Shown here: positions 43,920 to 54,681 of the stretch, one piece after another
Layout of the letters: each line of letters starts with the position of its first letter
Position numbering within the stretch: position 1 is the first letter of the stretch
Source of the DNA: an uncultured Aquimarina sp.
GTDB taxonomy: Bacteria > Bacteroidota > Bacteroidia > Flavobacteriales > Flavobacteriaceae
Reading direction: 5' to 3'
DNA: 64,000 bases
Assembly (NCBI GenBank): GCA_947498935.1
Contig: CANMMM010000009.1
Location: 62,001-126,000, forward strand
Made by a program: the position numbers and the translations under genes
Notes under the pieces: model-generated
The model's input: the letters and a program-made list of their open reading frames with translations, nothing else
What the model was told of the DNA's origin: nothing
Databases searched by the model: none

Positions 43920-43953
43920 TTGGTAAAAATTCCTCAAAAACACCGTATATTTG
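43920..43953 (+). promoter_or_regulatory. Promoter of the VanX-like gene
   Basis: TTG (43920-43922), 23-bp spacer, TATATTTG (43946-43953), exact -7 motif with a slightly long spacer. It lies 165 bp before the preferred ATG. Confidence 0.5.
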
Positions 43954-44118
43954 CAGTATAAGTAGGTGATAGCCTACTTTATCGGGAAAAAATTGGATAC
44001 ATTCATGTAGTACTTGTTGACTACAAAAAAACAGCTAGGGGTGGTTGTTTTAGTGTAAGTATAAGCAATGGGAAGTGCTACAATGCGATGCTATCTAATG
44101 CAACAAAAACAGCATTAT

Positions 44119-44880
44119 ATGGTAAAAAAACTACTCTTCATTACATTTCTGGTCACCATAGTATCTTGTCAGGAGGCAAAAGTCACACCTGTATTAAGTA
44201 CGAGTACGCTAGCATTACTCGAAAAATCAAAATTACTACAAGAACGGGCCTTGCAATTAGAACAAAAAGTACAATCCTATCAAGCGACCTATGATACGAT
44301 AGAGGTAGGAGCAGCATTACTAACAGCGCTTAGTGACGATGCCTTTGTAGATGTAGAAAAAATATCGACCAATTTTATATTGGACATAAAATACGCTACA
44401 AACGATAATTTTCTAAACGAAGCCGTGTATTCCTGTGCCAAATGTTATGTGCGAGCTAAGATGGCAAAAGCATTGTACGCGGTAAGTAAAAAATTCATGA
44501 AACTAGGCTATCGCATCAAGTTGTTTGACTGTTATCGTCCATACAGCGTACAGAAAGCGATGTGGAAGCTGTACCCAAATCCTGGCTATGTAGCAGACCC
44601 TAAAGGAGGTTCTATTCATAATAGAGGCGCAGCGGTAGATATGACACTCACCGATCTTACAGGACAAGAACTCGATATGGGGACGGCATTCGATCATTTT
44701 GGGAGAGAAGCCAATCATACCTATACCCAATTACCAGCGGCAGTATTGGCTAATAGAAAACTATTGCGTAGCACCATGGAAGCACAAGGGTTTTCAATCA
44801 TCAGAACCGAATGGTGGCATTATAATTATAAAACAACCCCTAGATTTCCTATTGCTGATTTTAGATGGGAGTGTGAGTAA
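44119..44880 (+). CDS. D-alanyl-D-alanine dipeptidase (VanX/DdpX type) lipoprotein
   Basis: 253 aa from the ATG at 44119, which gives a lipobox signal (TIVSC, Cys17); earlier in-frame ATGs at 44068 and 44083 spoil it. A short coiled coil (about 30-58) leads to the peptidase M15D domain. Zinc ligands H167 and D174 (SIHNRGAAVDM) and H234, general base E231 (EWWHY), and R140 (CYRPYSVQ) are all present. It would cleave D-Ala-D-Ala in the periplasm, more likely for peptidoglycan recycling than vancomycin resistance because no vanHA genes are near. Confidence 0.88.
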   Translation: MVKKLLFITFLVTIVSCQEAKVTPVLSTSTLALLEKSKLLQERALQLEQKVQSYQATYDTIEVGAALLTALSDDAFVDVEKISTNFILDIKYATNDNFLNEAVYSCAKCYVRAKMAKALYAVSKKFMKLGYRIKLFDCYRPYSVQKAMWKLYPNPGYVADPKGGSIHNRGAAVDMTLTDLTGQELDMGTAFDHFGREANHTYTQLPAAVLANRKLLRSTMEAQGFSIIRTEWWHYNYKTTPRFPIADFRWECE

Positions 44881-44905
44881 GTAACAGGCATCAGTCTTAA
44901 AAAAA

Positions 44906-44938
44906 CAAATCCCGTTTCTAATATAGAAACGGGATTTG
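44906..44938 (-). terminator. Terminator of groESL
   Basis: CAAATCCCGTTTC and GAAACGGGATTTG with a 7-nt loop; T7 follows on the minus strand, 25 bp after the groL stop codon. It also faces the VanX-like gene but has no T run that way. Confidence 0.88.
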
Positions 44939-44962
44939 AGTAGTATTGTTAGGTGTATGAGA

Positions 44963-46615
<1,653 letters not shown>

Positions 46616-46677
46616 TTAAAATGATTCTGGAGTAGTATACCAGAATAGTTGATTTGTGATTGCTTATTGATTCAGCC

Positions 46678-46953
46678 TTATACAATCGCTAGGATATCCT
46701 CCTCGCGCATGATTAAATAATCTTTCCCTTCTAATTTTAGTTCAGTACCAGAATATTTTCCGTAAAGCACGGTGTCACCAACTTTAACGGTCATCTCATA
46801 ATCCTTTTTGCCATTACCTACAGCGGCAACTTTCCCTTTTTGTTGTTTTTCTTGAGCCGAGTCAGGAATGAAAAGTCCTGATGCTGTTTGTGTTTCCGCA
46901 GGAAGTGGCTCTACAACTACGCGATCTGAAAGAGGTTTAATATTTACTCCCAT
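46678..46953 (-). CDS. groS: 10-kDa co-chaperonin GroES
   Basis: 91 aa, the lid of the GroEL chamber. [20 protein letters not shown] opens the chaperonin-10 fold; the mobile loop is in [19 protein letters not shown], and [15 protein letters not shown] is typical. It is the first gene of the groESL pair. A promoter with a 20-bp spacer is proposed at 47011-47041. No CIRCE inverted repeat was seen before it. Confidence 0.98.
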   Translation of the reverse strand: MGVNIKPLSDRVVVEPLPAETQTASGLFIPDSAQEKQQKGKVAAVGNGKKDYEMTVKVGDTVLYGKYSGTELKLEGKDYLIMREEDILAIV

Positions 46954-47010
46954 TATGATTAGTTTTTATGAATTTTTAAAAATTTACTTTTTCGATACAG
47001 CACATATTTC

Positions 47011-47041
47011 AGAAATTATGCCAGCACTGTAATACTGACAA
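47011..47041 (-). promoter_or_regulatory. Candidate promoter of groESL
   Basis: On the minus strand TTG (47041-47039), 20-bp spacer, TAATTTCT (47018-47011). Spacing is exact but the -7 box has two mismatches to TAnnTTTG. It overlaps the region between secG terminator and groES. Confidence 0.35.
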
Positions 47042-47048
47042 ATTGAAA

Positions 47049-47081
47049 CAAAAAATGCCGACTGTATGACAAGTCGGCATT
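47049..47081 (-). terminator. Terminator of the miaB-secG operon
   Basis: ATGCCGACT and AGTCGGCAT with an 8-nt loop, T run on the minus strand, 25 bp after the secG stop codon. Confidence 0.85.
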
Positions 47082-47105
47082 GTATGCTGTATTTTTAGAA
47101 ATGAC

Positions 47106-47450
47106 TTACTCAGCAGGTGCTGCAGCTTTGTCATCGGTAGTAGTAGGAATGGCAGCAGGAGTATCAATAGCCTCTGTGTCATTGGTATCTACTGTAGTGT
47201 CTTCGCTACCAGTACCATTCATTAAATCGATATTCGATACTAAGATAAGTACTAATAAAAGTGTGGCCAGTGCCCATGTACTTTTATCAAGAAAGTCAGT
47301 TGTTTTCTTTACACCGCCTAATTGCTGCGTACCTCCGCCACCAAAAGAAGAAGATAATCCACCACCTTTTGGATTCTGAACCATGATTACTACGATGAGT
47401 AGAAAGGCTACGATGACGATCAGTACTAAAAAAATTGTAAATGTTGTCAT
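47106..47450 (-). CDS. secG: Preprotein translocase subunit SecG
   Basis: 114 aa. Two membrane helices (about 3-22 and 53-70) flank the conserved cytoplasmic loop MVQNPKGGGLSSSFGGG and LGGVKKTTDFLDKSTW. A tail rich in Asp, Thr and Ala (about 78-114) is common in Bacteroidota. It assists SecYE-mediated export. Last gene of the minus-strand operon starting at miaB, 9 bp after the preceding gene. Confidence 0.92.
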   Translation of the reverse strand: MTTFTIFLVLIVIVAFLLIVVIMVQNPKGGGLSSSFGGGGTQQLGGVKKTTDFLDKSTWALATLLLVLILVSNIDLMNGTGSEDTTVDTNDTEAIDTPAAIPTTTDDKAAAPAE

Positions 47451-47459
47451 TATAATATT

Positions 47460-48380
47460 TTATTTATTTTCGTGTATTTTCTCTATTGCCCGAATTTGGT
47501 CTGCAAAGAAACCACTTTTTTCGGGATTTTTCAAAATTAATATTTTATATGCCTGAATTGCTTGTTTGTACTTCTTCTGTGCAAGATAGACTCTAGCTAA
47601 GGTTTCGGTCATCAATTCATCTGGTGTAACGGTATGTTCGTTTGCTAAATTGCGTGAAGGGCTATTTTTATCTGCGGGTTTTATTTTGGGATTATTGGCT
47701 ATAAACTCGTCAATCAGCTCGAACTTCTCTTGCTGAGCAGTAGGGGGTGCTGTTGTTTCTACAGTTTCCTCTATTGCTTCTTCTGTAGCTTCTTCTGTAG
47801 CTTCTTCGGGAGTGGCGTTTGTAGCGTCAATTGGTTGGATTGAGGTGATTTTTAACCATTCGCTAAAAGAGTGCGTTTCTTTTTTGTCAAACTCAAGTGG
47901 CGTATCGATGGCCAACATAGAAGTCGCTTCTTCATGCGTAATAGCTGTCTCATCAACAGCTTTTTCGATGTCTTCTTTAGAAGAAAATAAGGCAGGATTA
48001 AGCACCTTCTCAGCTTCTTGTATGTCCATGTCCACCGCATCATCCATAGCGATTCGAGCTAATGCTTTTACCTCTTCTGGGTCAATCACTCCGATTTGAT
48101 CTGGTGTTTTTGGTGGAGTGCTAGTGGTGGGTGTTGGCTCTTGGAATAGCGGAGAGGTGATATAATCAAACAATACACTGCGGTCTACAGTATAGGCGGC
48201 GGTTGTTTTGAGTTCTTGATTGTATCTAAAACTTCCTTGTTCTTTGAGTCCTTTGAGTAGTATAGGTCTGATCGACTGGAAATACGGAAACTCCTTGCTA
48301 ATCTTGGCCAAGGCATCAGTTTGAGCTTCGCTGATCGAAGCTGGATGTTGTAATAGATGTGCGAGTTCTTTAATGGTCAC
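47460..48380 (-). CDS. TPR-like protein with acidic low-complexity centre
   Basis: 306 aa, no signal peptide. The N-terminal part (about 1-80) is helical (LAHLLQHPASISEAQTDALAKISKEFPYFQSI). The middle has a run of Thr/Glu repeats (EEATEEATEEAIEE, about 188-205). The C terminus (about 258-304) is a TPR-like pair (ETLARVYLAQKKYKQAIQAYKILILKNPEKSGF). Function is unknown. It is conserved in this position between lptE and secG in the order familiar from flavobacteria. 12 bp after lptE. Confidence 0.72.
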   Translation of the reverse strand: MTIKELAHLLQHPASISEAQTDALAKISKEFPYFQSIRPILLKGLKEQGSFRYNQELKTTAAYTVDRSVLFDYITSPLFQEPTPTTSTPPKTPDQIGVIDPEEVKALARIAMDDAVDMDIQEAEKVLNPALFSSKEDIEKAVDETAITHEEATSMLAIDTPLEFDKKETHSFSEWLKITSIQPIDATNATPEEATEEATEEAIEETVETTAPPTAQQEKFELIDEFIANNPKIKPADKNSPSRNLANEHTVTPDELMTETLARVYLAQKKYKQAIQAYKILILKNPEKSGFFADQIRAIEKIHENK

Positions 48381-48392
48381 GATGTTATGGTT

Positions 48393-48893
48393 TTACCACT
48401 TGGCAAGTGTAGCGTTTAGGATGTCTTGTGTGATACGCTCGTAAATAACAGCGATGGCTTGATCTCGAATACTGGTCTCTGGTTGCGAAGCACCAAAGTC
48501 AAAGAAAAAAGAGAACTGTTGTTCCATGTCCTCATCAGGATTTTTGGTGTCATAAAAACGTACATTAATCGCTACCGTTAATCGGTTTTGAGCAGCGGTG
48601 TTTTGTGCGGTCGCATTGGTAGGTGCTACGTAGTATTGTACAATCTCTCCTTCGTAGATGAGGTCTGCATCAGAGGTAACTAAATTCAGATTGGTTTGGT
48701 TTAGAATCAAATCTTGTAACTGATTGGTAAAGGTTTGGTCAATACCAGGGATGATAATAGGTGCTTGATTCTGAAAAAAGTTGACCTGAAAAGAAGTCGC
48801 AGTGGTATTGATACCACTAAAAGAGTATGCACCACAGCCTTGTAGTACTACAATTGCGATCATGCTGATAAGGATGTATGTTACTTTTTTCAT
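48393..48893 (-). CDS. lptE: LPS assembly lipoprotein LptE family
   Basis: 166-aa outer-membrane lipoprotein (VLQGC, Cys20) that plugs the LptD barrel. The mature part starts GAYSFSGINTTATSFQVNFFQNQAPI, the usual Bacteroidota LptE opening, then FTNQLQDLILNQTNLNLV and LIYEGEIVQYYVAP. It completes LPS export with LptC encoded at 25215. It is in operon with the sigma-54 activator, 22 bp after it. Confidence 0.87.
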   Translation of the reverse strand: MKKVTYILISMIAIVVLQGCGAYSFSGINTTATSFQVNFFQNQAPIIIPGIDQTFTNQLQDLILNQTNLNLVTSDADLIYEGEIVQYYVAPTNATAQNTAAQNRLTVAINVRFYDTKNPDEDMEQQFSFFFDFGASQPETSIRDQAIAVIYERITQDILNATLAKW

Positions 48894-48915
48894 ATAATAT
48901 GTATAATATTGTTTT

Positions 48916-50181
48916 TTAAAGATCGTATTGTTTGATTTTTCGATAGAGCGTACGTTCGCTAATTCCTAGTTCTTCGGCAGCCGCTTTGCGCTTTCCTCTA
49001 TGGCGTTCCAGTGATTTTTTGATCAATTCCAGTTCTTTGTCATGGAGGGATAGTGTTTCTTCTTCTTCGATCTCTTCTGCAAAATGATATTTGTCTTCTT
49101 CTTTAGGAATAGAGACACTAGGAGATTCTATTTGTAGTACCTCTGTAGTAGGGGTGCTAACTGTTTCTTCAAAACGAATGGTTTCTTCTTTGTCCTCTCG
49201 ATATATTTTACGGATCAGTCCTTCGTTTTCTTTTTGTACTTCTTGGGAATTACCGCTTTGCATTAATTCCATAGTCAGTTTCTTGAGATCATTCAGGTCA
49301 TTCTTCATATCGAAGAGTACTTTGTATAAAATCTCCCGTTCGTTGCTAAAGTCAGATTCTTTTTTGTCCGATGCCACTACGGCAGGTAGATTACTACCTA
49401 TATTGGGCAGGTATCCTCTGAGTGTAACCGCAGAAATACTTCTGTTTTGTTCAAGGACTGATATTTGCTCGGCGATGTTGCGTAATTGCCTGATATTTCC
49501 ACTCCAATGGTATTTTTCTAATAATACTACGGCATCTTCTTGTAGTCGAATGGTGGGCATCTTGTACTTAGTAGCAAAATCAGCTGCAAATTTTCTAAAT
49601 AAAAGATGGATATCCTCATTGCGATCACGAAGTGGAGGGAGTAAAATTTCTACGGTGCTAAGGCGGTAGTATAAATCCTCTCTAAACTTTTCTTTTTTGA
49701 TAGCCTCAAACATGTTTACGTTTGTGGCTGCTACAATACGAACATCTGTTTTTTGTACTTTAGAAGACCCTACTTTGATAAACTCTCCGTTTTCTAATAC
49801 CCGTAATAAGCGCACTTGTGTAGTAAGGGGTAGTTCACCTACTTCGTCTAAGAAGATGGTACCTCCGTCGGCTACCTCGAAATAGCCACTACGCGCAGCA
49901 GTAGCGCCTGTAAAGGCTCCTTTTTCGTGTCCGAAGAGTTCACTGTCTATGGTTCCTTCGGGGATAGCACCACAGTTTACGGCGATGTATTTTCCGTGTT
50001 TGCGGTGTGATAGCGAGTGAATAATTTTTGGTAAACTTTCTTTTCCAACGCCACTCTCTCCAGTAACCAACACAGAAATATCGGTAGGGGCTACCTGAAT
50101 AGCTTTTTCGATGGCACGATTGAGCTTTGGGTCATTCCCAATAATCCCAAATCGTTGTTTAGTAGCTTGTACTGATTCCAT
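48916..50181 (-). CDS. Sigma-54-dependent transcriptional activator (Fis-type HTH)
   Basis: 421 aa. AAA+ domain about 12-250 with Walker A GESGVGKE (41-48), the sigma-54 contact loop GAFTGA intact at 88-93, Walker B GGTIFLDEVGELP, and R-finger region REDLYYRLSTVEI. A variable linker (about 275-375) follows, then a C-terminal Fis-type helix-turn-helix (GKRKAAAEELGISERTLYRKIKQ). There is no N-terminal receiver or sensor domain, so activity must be set by level or partner. It lies between miaB and lptE in one operon, an arrangement also typical of flavobacteria. Targets are unknown. Confidence 0.92.
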   Translation of the reverse strand: MESVQATKQRFGIIGNDPKLNRAIEKAIQVAPTDISVLVTGESGVGKESLPKIIHSLSHRKHGKYIAVNCGAIPEGTIDSELFGHEKGAFTGATAARSGYFEVADGGTIFLDEVGELPLTTQVRLLRVLENGEFIKVGSSKVQKTDVRIVAATNVNMFEAIKKEKFREDLYYRLSTVEILLPPLRDRNEDIHLLFRKFAADFATKYKMPTIRLQEDAVVLLEKYHWSGNIRQLRNIAEQISVLEQNRSISAVTLRGYLPNIGSNLPAVVASDKKESDFSNEREILYKVLFDMKNDLNDLKKLTMELMQSGNSQEVQKENEGLIRKIYREDKEETIRFEETVSTPTTEVLQIESPSVSIPKEEDKYHFAEEIEEEETLSLHDKELELIKKSLERHRGKRKAAAEELGISERTLYRKIKQYDL

Positions 50182-50210
50182 AGTGTGTGAGCTTCTGGTT
50201 TTGTGTTAGA

Positions 50211-51656
50211 CTAGTTGTTTTTCGAATATCCTACAGCTTCTCCTAATAATGTAGCACTGGTGCATTCATCGATACGTACCATCACAAAATCTCCAATATT
50301 GTAGTTTTCTTTTGGGAATACTGCCACTGTATTTTGGGTAGTTCGTCCGCTCCAATGGGCATCTGATTTTTTGGATGCTTTTTCGATCAGGACTTCTACG
50401 GTTTGCCCTATATAGGCTTGGTGTCGGACGGCACTGTGTTGGCGTTGTAGTTCTATGATCTCGGCCAATCTTCGTTTTTTTGTAGCCTCGGGCACATCGT
50501 CTTCCATCTTTCGTTCTGCAAGTGTGCCAGGTCGCTCGGAATAGGCGAACATGAATCCATAGTCATATTTTACATATTCCATAAGGGAGAGCGTATCTTG
50601 ATGATCTGCTTCGGTTTCGGTAGGGAATCCTGTAATGATATCTTGCGATATGGCACAATCAGGAATCAGTCGTTTGATATTATCGATCAGATCAAAATAT
50701 TCTTGTCGCGTGTGTAATCGATTCATCTCTTTGAGGATGCGATCACTTCCACTTTGTATAGGTAGGTGTATGTATTTGCAAATGTTTGGATGTTTGGCCA
50801 TGACTTCGATCACGTCTAAGGTCATGTCTTGTGGATTAGAAGTGGTGAAGCGCAATCGCGTTTTTGGGTACTTAGTGGCTGCCATGTCTAATAGTTTGGC
50901 AAAGTTGGTAGCGGTTGCTTTTTGGAAATCACTGGCTTTCTCAAAATCTTTTTTGAGGCCTCCACCATACCAGAGATAACTGTCTACGTTTTGCCCTAGA
51001 AGGGTAATTTCTTTAAAATTATTGTTTACTAAGTCATCGATTTCTTCTAAGATGCTCTGAGGGTCACGACTACGCTCTCTACCTCTGGTAAAGGGTACCA
51101 CACAGAAGGTGCACATATTGTCGCATCCTCTGGTAATGGATACAAAAGCAGAGACGCCATTGCTTTGTAGACGTACTGGAGAAATGTCTGCGTAGGTTTC
51201 TTCTTTAGAAAGGATTACATTCACAGCGTTACGTCCTGCATCGACTTCTTCGATCAGATTCGGAAGGTCTTTGTAGGCATCGGGACCTACTACGAGGTCT
51301 ACGATTTTTTCTTCTTCTAAAAATTTATTTTTGAGTCGTTCTGCCATGCACCCGAGTACCCCAACTTTCATTTTAGGGTTATTTCTTTTGACAGCGTTGT
51401 ATTTTTCTAGACGTTTTCTAACGGTTTGCTCTGCTTTTTCTCGGATAGAACAGGTATTGACCAATACGAGATCAGCATCTTCTAGGTTTTGGGTTGTGTT
51501 AAATCCTTCTTTGGCTAGGATGGATGCTACGATTTCACTATCGCTAAAATTCATCTGGCATCCGTAACTTTCTATAAAGAGCTTTCGTGTATTTTCTTTT
51601 TTGCCTTCTAGGGTCAGTGCTTGTCCCTGTATACTTTCGTCAATTGTCTTCTCCAT
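50211..51656 (-). CDS. miaB: tRNA-2-methylthio-N6-dimethylallyladenosine synthase MiaB
   Basis: 481 aa from the ATG at 51656. The upstream ATG at 51689 is only 9 bp from the -7 box, so it is probably not used. N-terminal UPF0004 domain ([35 protein letters not shown]) with three cluster Cys; radical-SAM CxxxCxxC in [18 protein letters not shown]-terminal TRAM domain. It adds the methylthio group to A37 of tRNAs. First gene of the operon reaching secG. Confidence 0.94.
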   Translation of the reverse strand: MEKTIDESIQGQALTLEGKKENTRKLFIESYGCQMNFSDSEIVASILAKEGFNTTQNLEDADLVLVNTCSIREKAEQTVRKRLEKYNAVKRNNPKMKVGVLGCMAERLKNKFLEEEKIVDLVVGPDAYKDLPNLIEEVDAGRNAVNVILSKEETYADISPVRLQSNGVSAFVSITRGCDNMCTFCVVPFTRGRERSRDPQSILEEIDDLVNNNFKEITLLGQNVDSYLWYGGGLKKDFEKASDFQKATATNFAKLLDMAATKYPKTRLRFTTSNPQDMTLDVIEVMAKHPNICKYIHLPIQSGSDRILKEMNRLHTRQEYFDLIDNIKRLIPDCAISQDIITGFPTETEADHQDTLSLMEYVKYDYGFMFAYSERPGTLAERKMEDDVPEATKKRRLAEIIELQRQHSAVRHQAYIGQTVEVLIEKASKKSDAHWSGRTTQNTVAVFPKENYNIGDFVMVRIDECTSATLLGEAVGYSKNN

Positions 51657-51697
51657 GTTTTTTGTATATCCTTGGTGGATTAAACTCAAATAGTATG

Positions 51698-51728
51698 CAA
51701 AGATACTTTATTCCACTGTTTCTGACAA
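51698..51728 (-). promoter_or_regulatory. Promoter of the miaB operon
   Basis: Minus strand TTG (51728-51726), 20-bp spacer, TATCTTTG (51705-51698): an exact match. It favours the 51656 start of miaB and lies between miaB and repeat copy F. Confidence 0.7.
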
Positions 51729-51773
51729 AGTGGCAGGATGATATTTCTGTAAAACGAGCATGGTGTTGTTAGC

Positions 51774-51864
51774 GCGTTAGGGATTGCAGTGGAAATCCCA
51801 CAGCCCGACCTAAGGAGGAGCGAGGAATTGTAGCGGAAAGCCCGACCCCTTGTGGGTAACGCCC
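51774..51864 (+). repeat. Intergenic repeat copy F, subfamily 2
   Basis: GCGTTAGGGATTGCAG, GTGG-AAAT-CCCAC hairpin, CAGCCCGACCTAAGGAG, GCGAGGAATTGTAGCGGAAAGCCCGACCCC-TTGT-GGGTAACGCCC. It sits in the divergent gap between miaB and topA, upstream of both promoters' starts. The final short stem differs from copies B and C but still pairs. Confidence 0.9.
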
Positions 51865-52034
51865 TGATAAGAAAAAGGAGGGTGATGTGGATGAGAGATA
51901 TGTTATTATATTGTCAATTTTCGTAAAAAAGGATGTAGTTGTAGAGCTGTTTTATAGCGCCTAAAAGAGGTGTGTATCTACTATGGATAACGATAAATTT
52001 TGAGACAAAAAATCCTGAAATCAAAAAAATCATA

Positions 52035-52042
52035 TACATTTG
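52035..52042 (+). promoter_or_regulatory. -7 element for topA
   Basis: TACATTTG, exact -7 match, 110 bp before the topA ATG. No TTG at the right distance, so only this box is called. The rest of 51865-52152 shows nothing else. Confidence 0.4.
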
Positions 52043-52152
52043 TTCTGTGCACATACTCGTTTTTGTGCGATGTATTGCATAACCGAGAGGTTTGCTGGCT
52101 AAGAATGCAATGGCTAGTATATACAACTATCAACTGATCAAAAAATAGGATT

Positions 52153-54678
52153 ATGGCTAAGAATTTAGTGATTGTGGAGTCACCCGCAAAAGCGAAAACA
52201 ATAGAGAAGTTTCTGGGAAAAGAATTTACCGTAGCTTCTAGTTTTGGGCATATAGCGGATTTGCCTGCCAAGGAGCTAGGAGTGGATGTAGATGAGGGAT
52301 TTAAACCCAAATATATAGTCTCTAAGGATAAAAAGGAAGTCGTAAAGAAGTTGAAAGATTTGTCAAAAAAAGCTGAAATGGTTTGGTTGGCAAGTGATGA
52401 GGATCGAGAGGGAGAGGCGATTGCATGGCACTTAGCAGAGGAATTAAAATTAGAGAAAGAACGAACGCGAAGGATTGTTTTTCATGAGATTACTAAGAAG
52501 GCAATTTTAAAAGCAATAGAAAATCCGCGTGGTATAGATTATAACCTAGTCAATGCGCAACAGGCACGTAGAGTGCTGGATCGATTGGTAGGGTATGAGC
52601 TGTCTCCGGTGTTGTGGCGTAAGGTAAAAGGAGGGTTGTCTGCAGGACGGGTACAATCAGTTTCTGTACGATTGATCGTAGAAAGGGAGCGTGATATTAT
52701 TGGGTTTACACCTGTGGCGTCTTATAGAATCGACGCAGAGTTTTCGAATGCGGCAGGGAAGTCTTTTAAGGCAAAATTACCTAAGAATTTTAGTACCAAA
52801 GAGGCAGCAGAAGAATTTTTGCAAAAAAATATAGGAGCTGCTTTTGAAGTAGCAGATTTAACTACGAAACCTGCTAAGAAATCACCTGCACCACCATTTA
52901 CAACTTCTACATTGCAGCAAGAAGCGTCTAGGAAATTGTATTTTTCTGTGAGTAAGACGATGAATATGGCACAGCGTCTGTATGAAGCGGGATTGATTAC
53001 CTACATGAGAACGGATAGTGTGAATCTGTCTACAGAAGCACAAAAAGGCGCAGAGGCTGAGATTGTATCGGCATATGGAGCAGAATATAGTCATCCTAAA
53101 CAATATAAAGGAAAGTCCAAGGGAGCACAGGAGGCACACGAGGCGATTCGTCCTACGGATTTTTCGAGGCATACAGTGCCTGTAGAACCTGATCAACAGC
53201 GATTGTATGAGTTGATTTGGAAACGTGCGATTGCTTCGCAAATGAGCGATGCTAAATTAGAACGTACTAATGTAAAGATTGCTGCAGATGCGCATGACGA
53301 GCAATTCACGGCTAATGGAGAGGTGATTAAGTTCGAAGGGTTTTTAAAAGTGTATCTAGAAGGAAATGATGATGAGGATGAAGAGCAAAGCGGTATTTTG
53401 CCAGCTATGAAAGTGGCGGAAGCTTTGTATAATAAATTTATTTCGGCTACAGAGCGCTTTACGCGCCCTCCGAGTAGGTATTCAGAGGCAGCATTGGTAA
53501 AGAAGTTAGAAGAGTTGGGAATCGGAAGGCCATCTACATATGCGCCTACGATCTCTACTATACAGAATAGAAAGTATATAGAAAAAGGAGCGAAAGAAGG
53601 AGAAGAACGTTCCTACCTGCGTATGGTGCTAAAAGAGGGAGCGGTGACACGTACCCAACTGACTGAAAAAGTAGGAAGCGATAAAGGAAAATTGATTCCT
53701 ACAGATGTGGGAATGGTAGTGAATGATTTCTTGGTAAATCATTTTTCATCGATATTAGATTATAATTTTACGGCCAAGGTAGAGCAAGATTTTGATGGGA
53801 TTGCAGAAGGTAATGAGGATTGGACGCATGTGATGAAGGAGTTTTATGATGAGTTTCATCCCCGAGTAGAGGATGTGGCGCAGAATGCAGAACGAGAAGT
53901 GGGAGAACGAATCCTTGGCGAAGATCCTGCAACAGGCAAGCCGGTAAGTGTGCGATTGGGTAAATTTGGACCCATGGTACAGATAGGAACGGCTGAGGAT
54001 GAAGATAAACCTCGATTTGCGAGTCTTGCACCTGGACAAACGTTGAGTAGTGTGACGTTTGAAGAGGCAATGGATTTATTCCAATTGCCAAAAGAATTAG
54101 GAGAATATAAAGGAGAAACGATTGTCGTGAATAATGGACGTTTTGGTCCGTATGTGCGATTTGGAGATAAGTTTGTGTCATTAGAGAAAGGAGAAGATCC
54201 ATTGAATACAACATTGGATCGAGCTAAGGAATTGATTGATGCAAAGGAGAAGGCAGATGCACCTATTTATATGTATGAAGACTTGCCTGTGCAAAAAGGA
54301 GTAGGGCGTTTTGGGCCTTTTATCAAGTGGAAAGGCATGTTTATCAATGTGAATAAGAAATATGACTTTGATAATCTATCAGATGCAGATATTGTGCAAT
54401 TGATAGAGGATAAAAAGCAAAAAGAAATTGATAAGGTGATTCATAACTGGGAGGAAGAAGGAATTCGTGTAGAAAAAGCCCGATGGGGAAGAAGTAATAT
54501 CATCAAGGGTAAAACGAAAATAGAACTTCCTAAGACGGTAGATGCTACGAAGCTGACCTTGGAGAAGGTGAAAGACCTTATCGAAAAAAATGCTCCCAAG
54601 AAAAAAACAGCAGCTAAAAAGAAAACGACTGCCAAGAAAAAGACGACGGCTAAGAAATCTACTACTAAAAAGAAATAA
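52153..54678 (+). CDS. topA: DNA topoisomerase I
   Basis: 841-aa type IA topoisomerase relaxing negative supercoils. Toprim domain about 3-115 (VESPAKAKTIEKFLG; DEDREGEAIA near 82). Catalytic Tyr284 in TYMRTDS. The C terminus lacks clear zinc-ribbon cysteines and has repeated topo_C-type GRFGPYVRFGDKFVSL and GRFGPFIKWKG segments, then a Lys/Ala/Thr tail (about 815-841, KKKTAAKKKTTAKKK) that will bind DNA unspecifically. It is 3 bp before the arginase-fold gene. Confidence 0.96.
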   Translation: MAKNLVIVESPAKAKTIEKFLGKEFTVASSFGHIADLPAKELGVDVDEGFKPKYIVSKDKKEVVKKLKDLSKKAEMVWLASDEDREGEAIAWHLAEELKLEKERTRRIVFHEITKKAILKAIENPRGIDYNLVNAQQARRVLDRLVGYELSPVLWRKVKGGLSAGRVQSVSVRLIVERERDIIGFTPVASYRIDAEFSNAAGKSFKAKLPKNFSTKEAAEEFLQKNIGAAFEVADLTTKPAKKSPAPPFTTSTLQQEASRKLYFSVSKTMNMAQRLYEAGLITYMRTDSVNLSTEAQKGAEAEIVSAYGAEYSHPKQYKGKSKGAQEAHEAIRPTDFSRHTVPVEPDQQRLYELIWKRAIASQMSDAKLERTNVKIAADAHDEQFTANGEVIKFEGFLKVYLEGNDDEDEEQSGILPAMKVAEALYNKFISATERFTRPPSRYSEAALVKKLEELGIGRPSTYAPTISTIQNRKYIEKGAKEGEERSYLRMVLKEGAVTRTQLTEKVGSDKGKLIPTDVGMVVNDFLVNHFSSILDYNFTAKVEQDFDGIAEGNEDWTHVMKEFYDEFHPRVEDVAQNAEREVGERILGEDPATGKPVSVRLGKFGPMVQIGTAEDEDKPRFASLAPGQTLSSVTFEEAMDLFQLPKELGEYKGETIVVNNGRFGPYVRFGDKFVSLEKGEDPLNTTLDRAKELIDAKEKADAPIYMYEDLPVQKGVGRFGPFIKWKGMFINVNKKYDFDNLSDADIVQLIEDKKQKEIDKVIHNWEEEGIRVEKARWGRSNIIKGKTKIELPKTVDATKLTLEKVKDLIEKNAPKKKTAAKKKTTAKKKTTAKKSTTKKK

Positions 54679-54681
54679 TAT

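Noticed and set aside
44119-44880. Vancomycin resistance gene vanX
   Set aside because: All zinc ligands fit D,D-dipeptidase, but no vanH or vanA ligase or VanRS regulators are near, and Gram-negative cells use such enzymes in recycling.
49091-49669. 192-codon + strand frame opposite the sigma-54 activator
   Set aside because: Ser-rich mirror of the activator gene; no start-region signals.
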